A stretch of DNA of 9,201 nucleotides from an uncultured Oscillospiraceae bacterium (GTDB lineage Bacteria > Bacillota > Clostridia > Oscillospirales > Ruminococcaceae): contig USBC01000064.1 of assembly GCA_900552845.1 (NCBI GenBank), forward strand, positions 1 to 9,201, given 5' to 3'. A model generated the notes under the pieces. That model searched no databases, was not told the DNA's origin, and saw only the letters and a program-made list of their open reading frames with translations. Of this stretch, positions 6,155 to 9,201 are shown piece after piece (position 1 is the first letter of the stretch; every line of letters begins with the position of its first letter). The position numbers and the translations under genes are program-made.

Positions 6155-7042
6155 ATGTCGAAATACATTCTAAGCTGCTGTTCCACCGCAGACCTGTCCC
6201 TTGAATATATGAAAAGCCGCGATGTAAAATACGTCTGCTTCCACTACTTCATCAACGATAAGGAATATATCGACGACCTCGGTCAGACCATGTCGCTCCC
6301 CGAGTTCTACCGCATGATGGATGAGGACGACATCATGACAAGAACGAGCCAGATCAACGTCACCGAGTATACCGAATATTTTGACAAGATGCTCGCCGAG
6401 GGCAACGACATTCTTCACCTGACCCTCTCGAGCGGTATTTCGGGCACGGTTAACTCCGCACGTCTCGCCGCAGAGGAGCTGCACAAGAAGTACCCCGAAC
6501 GCAAGCTCATAGTTATCGACACCCTCTGCGCTTCGTCCGGTTACGGTCTGCTTGTAGACAAGGCTGCCGACCTGCGCGACAGCGGTATGAGCATCGACGA
6601 CGCGGCGGAATGGATTGAAAAGAACAAGCTCCGCGTAAACCACTGGTTCTACTCCACTACGCTTAAATTCTATATCAGAGGCGGAAGAGTTTCTAAACCC
6701 GCAGGCTTTATCGGCGGTCTGCTCGGAATCTGCCCGCTGCTCCATGTCGATGATAAGGGTAAACTCATCCCGATGGAGAAAATACGCACAAAGCAGAAGA
6801 CAATGGAGGCTGCCTTCGGAAAGATGGTGGCTATGTGTCAGGACGGCGACGACTACTCCGAGAAATGCTTCATCAGCCAGTCTAACGCAAAAGAAGACGC
6901 TCAGGCACTCGCAGCGCTTATCGAGCAGCACTTTCCCAAGCTGAACGGAAAGGTACATATCTTTGATATCGGTACGGTCATCGGAAGCCACTCGGGTCCC
7001 GGTACCATCGCCCTGTTCTTCTGGGGTAAAGACGCGAGATAA
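6155..7042 (+). CDS. DegV family fatty-acid-binding protein (FakB-type)
   Basis: A 295-residue soluble protein, slightly longer than the usual 280. DegV/FakB proteins bind a fatty acid and present its carboxylate to the kinase FakA, giving acyl-phosphate for phospholipid synthesis. Family landmarks are in order: STADL (10-14), TSQ (64-66), the SSGISGTVNSA loop (92-102), IDTLCASSGYGLL (121-133), RGGRVSK (175-181), and IGSHSGPGT (276-284) with the terminal FFWGKDAR. The residue before STADL, usually Asp in this family, is Cys here. The ATG follows AGGAGGT at a 7-base spacing and has its own TATAAT promoter. Codons are strongly C-ending and lack TTA/TTG leucine, unlike the kinase gene upstream. 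A FakA-like gene starts about 1 kb downstream on the same strand, which supports the functional assignment. The ligand cannot be read from sequence. Confidence 0.93.
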   Translation: MSKYILSCCSTADLSLEYMKSRDVKYVCFHYFINDKEYIDDLGQTMSLPEFYRMMDEDDIMTRTSQINVTEYTEYFDKMLAEGNDILHLTLSSGISGTVNSARLAAEELHKKYPERKLIVIDTLCASSGYGLLVDKAADLRDSGMSIDDAAEWIEKNKLRVNHWFYSTTLKFYIRGGRVSKPAGFIGGLLGICPLLHVDDKGKLIPMEKIRTKQKTMEAAFGKMVAMCQDGDDYSEKCFISQSNAKEDAQALAALIEQHFPKLNGKVHIFDIGTVIGSHSGPGTIALFFWGKDAR

Positions 7043-7095
7043 ACACTGCATCTTTCGCATGAGGAATAGGTGTGCGTAACATACGCCTGACAGCA

Positions 7096-7143
7096 AGTCC
7101 CGACACTATCGCACTGTTCTTCCTGGGTAAGGATGCAAGATAA
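7096..7143 (+). pseudogene. Relic of a second degV gene: last 15 codons and stop
   Basis: In frame, these bases encode SPDTIALFFLGKDAR and a TAA stop, against GPGTIALFFWGKDAR and TAA at the end of the intact degV gene 50 bp upstream. 38 of 48 bases are identical, and only three residues differ (two near the start and W to L), so most changes are silent. The frame is closed by TGA at 7060-7062 and no similarity to degV is visible before 7096. It looks like the tail of a diverged paralogue whose body was lost, not a recent duplication. Confidence 0.82.
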
Positions 7144-7291
7144 CCGCCGCACCATCGTGCAAACAGCGCATAACGGTGGGCTGCACAGCACCGTGCAGCG
7201 CATGTCGGCACGCACCAAATACGACTACAGCAAAAAGGCGCGACTGCACGACGGCGAACACCGAATAGCTGCGGCACATATATATAAATAA
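7144..7291. other. Non-coding stretch after the degV relic
   Basis: No supported gene. It contains a 7-bp perfect hairpin with a 6-nt loop (7180-7186 with 7193-7199) that lacks a T run, and a 29-codon frame (7202-7291) without a ribosome site. It may be decayed sequence left by the event that removed the second degV copy. Confidence 0.5.
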
Positions 7292-7323
7292 CGGCAGGGA
7301 GTGACATCATTCACCCCCTGCCG
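7292..7323. terminator. Hairpin terminator between degV and the zinc-ribbon gene
   Basis: Arms 7292-7304 and 7311-7323 form 12 pairs with one internal A-C mismatch and a 6-nt loop. The plus-strand tail is CATTTGTTTA (7324-7333); on the minus strand the stem is followed by TTATTTATATATA. Both tails are T-rich rather than pure, so it probably works in both directions for these convergent genes. Confidence 0.75.
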
Positions 7324-7346
7324 CATTTGTTTAGGCAAAAGCACCG

Positions 7347-7550
7347 TTATTTCGTCGAGCCGCAACCGCTGCAGAATGTGCCCGTATTCGCCATACCGCA
7401 GAACTTGCAGGTCCAGGATTCAGCCTTACTCTCGCCCTCTCCGACGGTGCCGCGGGCATAGTCGGCGGACATAGGCTTCTTTTCGGTCTCAGCGCTCTCG
7501 TTTTTCTTTTCGCCGCCGCAGCAACAGCAGCACTTTTTATCCTCTTCCAT
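7347..7550 (-). CDS. Small zinc-ribbon protein with a five-cysteine run
   Basis: A 67-residue soluble protein, not recognised as a named family. The N-terminus is MEEDKK followed by five consecutive cysteines (7-11) and two glycines. Residues 14-47 are charged and probably disordered. The C-terminus has a compact zinc ribbon, C48-x2-C51 and C60-x2-C63 (CKFCG then CSGCGS), typical of small zinc-ribbon proteins of Bacillota. The gene looks real: AGGAGAG (7563-7557) lies six bases from the ATG, a near-consensus promoter stands upstream, and a terminator follows. It is convergent with degV and divergent from the FakA-like gene. Function is unknown; metal binding is inferred from cysteine spacing. 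The cysteine run is read from alternating TGC/TGT codons, so it is not a simple homopolymer artefact. A larger frame at 7603-7331 is a shadow. Confidence 0.8.
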   Translation of the reverse strand: MEEDKKCCCCCGGEKKNESAETEKKPMSADYARGTVGEGESKAESWTCKFCGMANTGTFCSGCGSTK

Positions 7551-7588
7551 GTTACACTCTCCTTTTTTACTGTTATGTCGTTTCCGTC

Positions 7589-7601
7589 GCGCCGTCGGCG
7601 C
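7589..7601 (-). other. Short GC hairpin in the zinc-ribbon leader
   Basis: GCGCC/GGCGC with a 3-nt loop forms a perfect 5-bp stem within the leader of about 68 nt. No T run follows it, so it is not a terminator; any role is unknown. Confidence 0.5.
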
Positions 7602-7624
7602 ACAAAACGCGCAAATACGATGCT

Positions 7625-7653
7625 ATGATATCACACGGCGGCGGGCTTGTCAA
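7625..7653 (-). promoter_or_regulatory. Promoter of the zinc-ribbon gene
   Basis: A perfect TTGACA (7653-7648), a 17-bp spacer and TATCAT (7630-7625) on the minus strand; start of transcription near 7618. It is one of the strongest-looking promoters in the window. Confidence 0.83.
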
Positions 7654-7846
7654 GCCATCATTCCCCTACATCCCCCCGCGCAGCGTGTCGCGATGCGCCT
7701 AAAACCTCATAAATGTCGATCCGTGTCGTATAATATTGCGTATTTTATTATACATTATCTGCGGTTTGTGTTACTTATTCTACGTTATAAGTTTGCCAGT
7801 CTTCTGATATTGCATATTAGGTCTTTTCTTTTTTAGCAAAATATAT

Positions 7847-7852
7847 TATAAT
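7847..7852 (+). promoter_or_regulatory. Candidate -10 box for the FakA-like gene
   Basis: A perfect TATAAT at the end of the AT-rich stretch, but with no recognisable -35 box at 16-18 bp. If used, the leader would be about 170 nt. An alternative is TTGCCA (7793-7798) with TATTAG (7815-7820) at 16 bp. Confidence 0.35.
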
Positions 7853-8021
7853 ATGCAGGAGTGGGAAATGTTTGTCTGCACATAATCGCGCGTCATACAT
7901 ATTCCGATAGAACGGCTATGACGGGCAGAGCTGCGCAGCACGCGCACCGCCGCATACCGGACGGCAGACAGCGGGCATCGCCCGTCGCTCCACCTATGAT
8001 ATGTAAACTGTAAAGGTATAT

Positions 8022-8027
8022 GGTGAT
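8022..8027 (+). promoter_or_regulatory. Unusual ribosome binding site of the FakA-like gene
   Basis: GGTGAT, three bases before the ATG at 8031. It pairs with the TCACC part of the 16S rRNA 3' end rather than with the CCTCC core used by the other genes here. No AGGAGG is present, although AAAGG occurs at 8012-8016. Confidence 0.5.
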
Positions 8028-8030
8028 AAG

Positions 8031-9201
8031 ATGGAAAAGAACTATATAGACGGATCTACCTTCGCCGATATGATTGTCTCCGGCGCAGCTAACCTCTCTT
8101 CTAACAAAACGGCGGTAAACGACCTCAACGTGTTCCCTATCCCCGACGGCGATACGGGCGACAATATGTTTATGACCATCGAGTCGGGCGCGCGCATGCT
8201 GCGTGACAGCGAGTCCGATTCGCTCTCTGAGGCATCATCGGTCGCGTCGCGCGGTATGCTGCTCGGCGCGCGCGGAAACTCGGGCGTTATCCTCTCACGC
8301 ATTTTCAGCGGTATCTCTAAGGGGCTCGAGGATAAGCCAAGCGCCGATGTTCGCGTTCTGCATCTCGCTATGGAGCGCGGCATACAGGAGTCGTATTCGG
8401 CGGTTCCCGTACCCGTTGAGGGCACAATACTCACCGTCTACCGCGACGCGGTCAAATACGCAGGTGACCGCATCGACGAGAACAGCACACTCGACAGCTA
8501 CTTCCGCGATTTCAATACCGAGCTGCGCCGTTCGCTCGAGCACACACCCGAGCAGCTCGACGTCCTCAGGGAAGCGGGCGTTGTCGATTCTGGCGGAGCG
8601 GGTCTTGTCTACATATTTGACGGCATGCTCGCTGCACTCGAGGGCACGGGAAAGCAGCTTGCGGAGAACGCAACCGCCGCAAGCGCACCGCGCATCGACC
8701 TCTCGCTCTTTACCGAGGATTCCGAGCTAACATTCGGCTACTGCACCGAGTTTCTGCTCCGTCTGCAGCATAAAAAGACAGATATCGACAGCTTTGATAT
8801 TGATGAATTCATCCGCGGGCTCTCCGAGCTCGGCGATTCGGTCGTTGCCTTCCGCGACGGCTCTATAGTAAAGGTACATGTACACTCGCTCACCCCGGGC
8901 AAGGTGCTCGATTACGGTCAGCGCTTCGGCGAATTTCTCACGCTCAAGGTCGAGAACATGACGCTGCAGCACTCCTCAAAGGAGCACGGCGAGCATAAGC
9001 ACGAGGAAGCAAAGCCCGCCGAGGCTGCGGAGACCGCTACCGCAAAGCGCGCAAATACAGCGACCGCAGAGTCAGCGCCCGTGACCGCAGAGGCGACCCC
9101 CGCACCCACCGCGCCGCGCAAGCACTATGCGACCGTAGCGGTAGCGGCGGGAAAAGGTCTCATCTCCGCCTTTTATGAGCTCGGCGCAGACAAGGTCATA
9201 T
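8031..9201 (+). CDS. DAK2-domain fatty-acid kinase, FakA/YloV-like (3' end outside window)
   Basis: 390 codons are visible without a stop; family members have about 550. FakA phosphorylates fatty acids held by DegV/FakB proteins. The N-terminal DAK2 nucleotide domain shows LNVFPIPDGDTGDN (32-45) with metal-binding D39, D41 and D44, GARGNSGVILS (79-89), EGTILTV (130-136) and DSGGAGLVYI (186-195). The middle domain has FGYCTEFLL (235-243), GDSVVAFRDGSIVKVHVHS (268-286) and the GEFLTLKVENM helix (300-310). Residues about 316-364 are a low-complexity linker rich in Ala, Thr, Glu and His, followed by HYATVAVAAGKGLISAFYELGADKV, the opening of the DegV-like C-terminal domain. Leucine is CTC in 25 of 35 codons, against CTG in 12 of 15 for mtnN. 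The degV gene about 1 kb upstream is the likely partner. The ribosome site is non-canonical. Confidence 0.93.
   Translation, partial: MEKNYIDGSTFADMIVSGAANLSSNKTAVNDLNVFPIPDGDTGDNMFMTIESGARMLRDSESDSLSEASSVASRGMLLGARGNSGVILSRIFSGISKGLEDKPSADVRVLHLAMERGIQESYSAVPVPVEGTILTVYRDAVKYAGDRIDENSTLDSYFRDFNTELRRSLEHTPEQLDVLREAGVVDSGGAGLVYIFDGMLAALEGTGKQLAENATAASAPRIDLSLFTEDSELTFGYCTEFLLRLQHKKTDIDSFDIDEFIRGLSELGDSVVAFRDGSIVKVHVHSLTPGKVLDYGQRFGEFLTLKVENMTLQHSSKEHGEHKHEEAKPAEAAETATAKRANTATAESAPVTAEATPAPTAPRKHYATVAVAAGKGLISAFYELGADKVI

Larger units (their letters stand above)
7654..8030. other. Gap upstream of the FakA-like gene with an AT-rich core
   Basis: No supported gene. The stretch from about 7690 to 7860 is markedly AT-rich and holds an 8-bp inverted repeat (GTATAATA 7728-7735, TATTATAC 7746-7753) and a weak 7-bp AT hairpin (7804-7820) followed by a T-rich run (7822-7835). 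A GC-rich part follows with a CGGGC/GCCCG hairpin (7972-7984). It probably contains the promoter and a long leader of the FakA-like gene. Confidence 0.6.

Noticed and set aside
6170..7096. 308-residue minus-strand open frame opposite degV.
   Set aside because: A shadow created by the C-ending codon bias of degV; no recognisable protein motifs.
7180..7199. 7-bp hairpin after the degV relic as a terminator.
   Set aside because: No T run on either side; the better terminator is at 7292-7323.
7202..7291. 29-codon plus-strand frame after the degV relic.
   Set aside because: No ribosome site and no recognisable features; it lies in apparently decayed sequence.

Overview
The window reads as a chromosomal stretch from an anaerobic, low-to-mid GC Bacillota, probably a gut clostridium of the Oscillospiraceae/Ruminococcaceae type. 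The grounds are AGGAGG-type ribosome binding sites, sigma-A-like promoters with near-consensus boxes, several clear hairpin-plus-T terminators, a DUF362/diferredoxin protein, and DegV (FakB-type) and YloV/FakA-type fatty-acid kinase proteins. No transposase, integrase, CRISPR array, tRNA or rRNA was seen.

Layout. (1) 1-1061, plus strand: the 3' end of a glycerophosphodiester phosphodiesterase gene, then mtnN (MTA/SAH nucleosidase), closed by a perfect 15-bp bidirectional terminator. (2) 1069-5262, minus strand: trkH (potassium uptake), then an NhaC-family Na+/H+ antiporter, then a DUF362 protein ending in two 4Fe-4S motifs. Each gene appears to have its own promoter. The antiporter has a leader of about 120 nt containing a terminator-like hairpin ahead of the start codon. 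(3) 5263-5481: the divergent control region between trkH and a small P-loop kinase gene, carrying a 24-bp tandem repeat. (4) 5482-6039, plus: a 185-residue uridine-kinase-like P-loop enzyme. (5) 6155-7042, plus: a DegV/FakB fatty-acid-binding protein, followed by the last 15 codons and stop of a second, lost degV copy. (6) 7347-7550, minus: a small zinc-ribbon protein with five consecutive cysteines, convergent with degV across a hairpin terminator. (7) 7551-8030: a gap of about 480 bp holding the zinc-ribbon promoter and an AT-rich stretch. (8) 8031-9201, plus: the first 390 codons of a FakA/YloV-like DAK2 kinase, running off the window.

How the genes work together. TrkH and the antiporter point to K+/Na+/pH homeostasis. 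DegV and FakA are the two partners of the bacterial fatty-acid kinase: FakB binds the fatty acid and FakA phosphorylates it, feeding exogenous fatty acids into phospholipid. The GDPD fragment is also lipid-related (glycerophosphodiester breakdown), but it is distant and separated by unrelated genes. Leucine codon choice changes sharply between the kinase (ends 6039) and degV (starts 6155), so the two halves may have different histories or come from different genomes.

No wholly new system is evident. The best leads are the antiporter leader, the tandem repeat in the trkH/kinase control region, and the degV relic.
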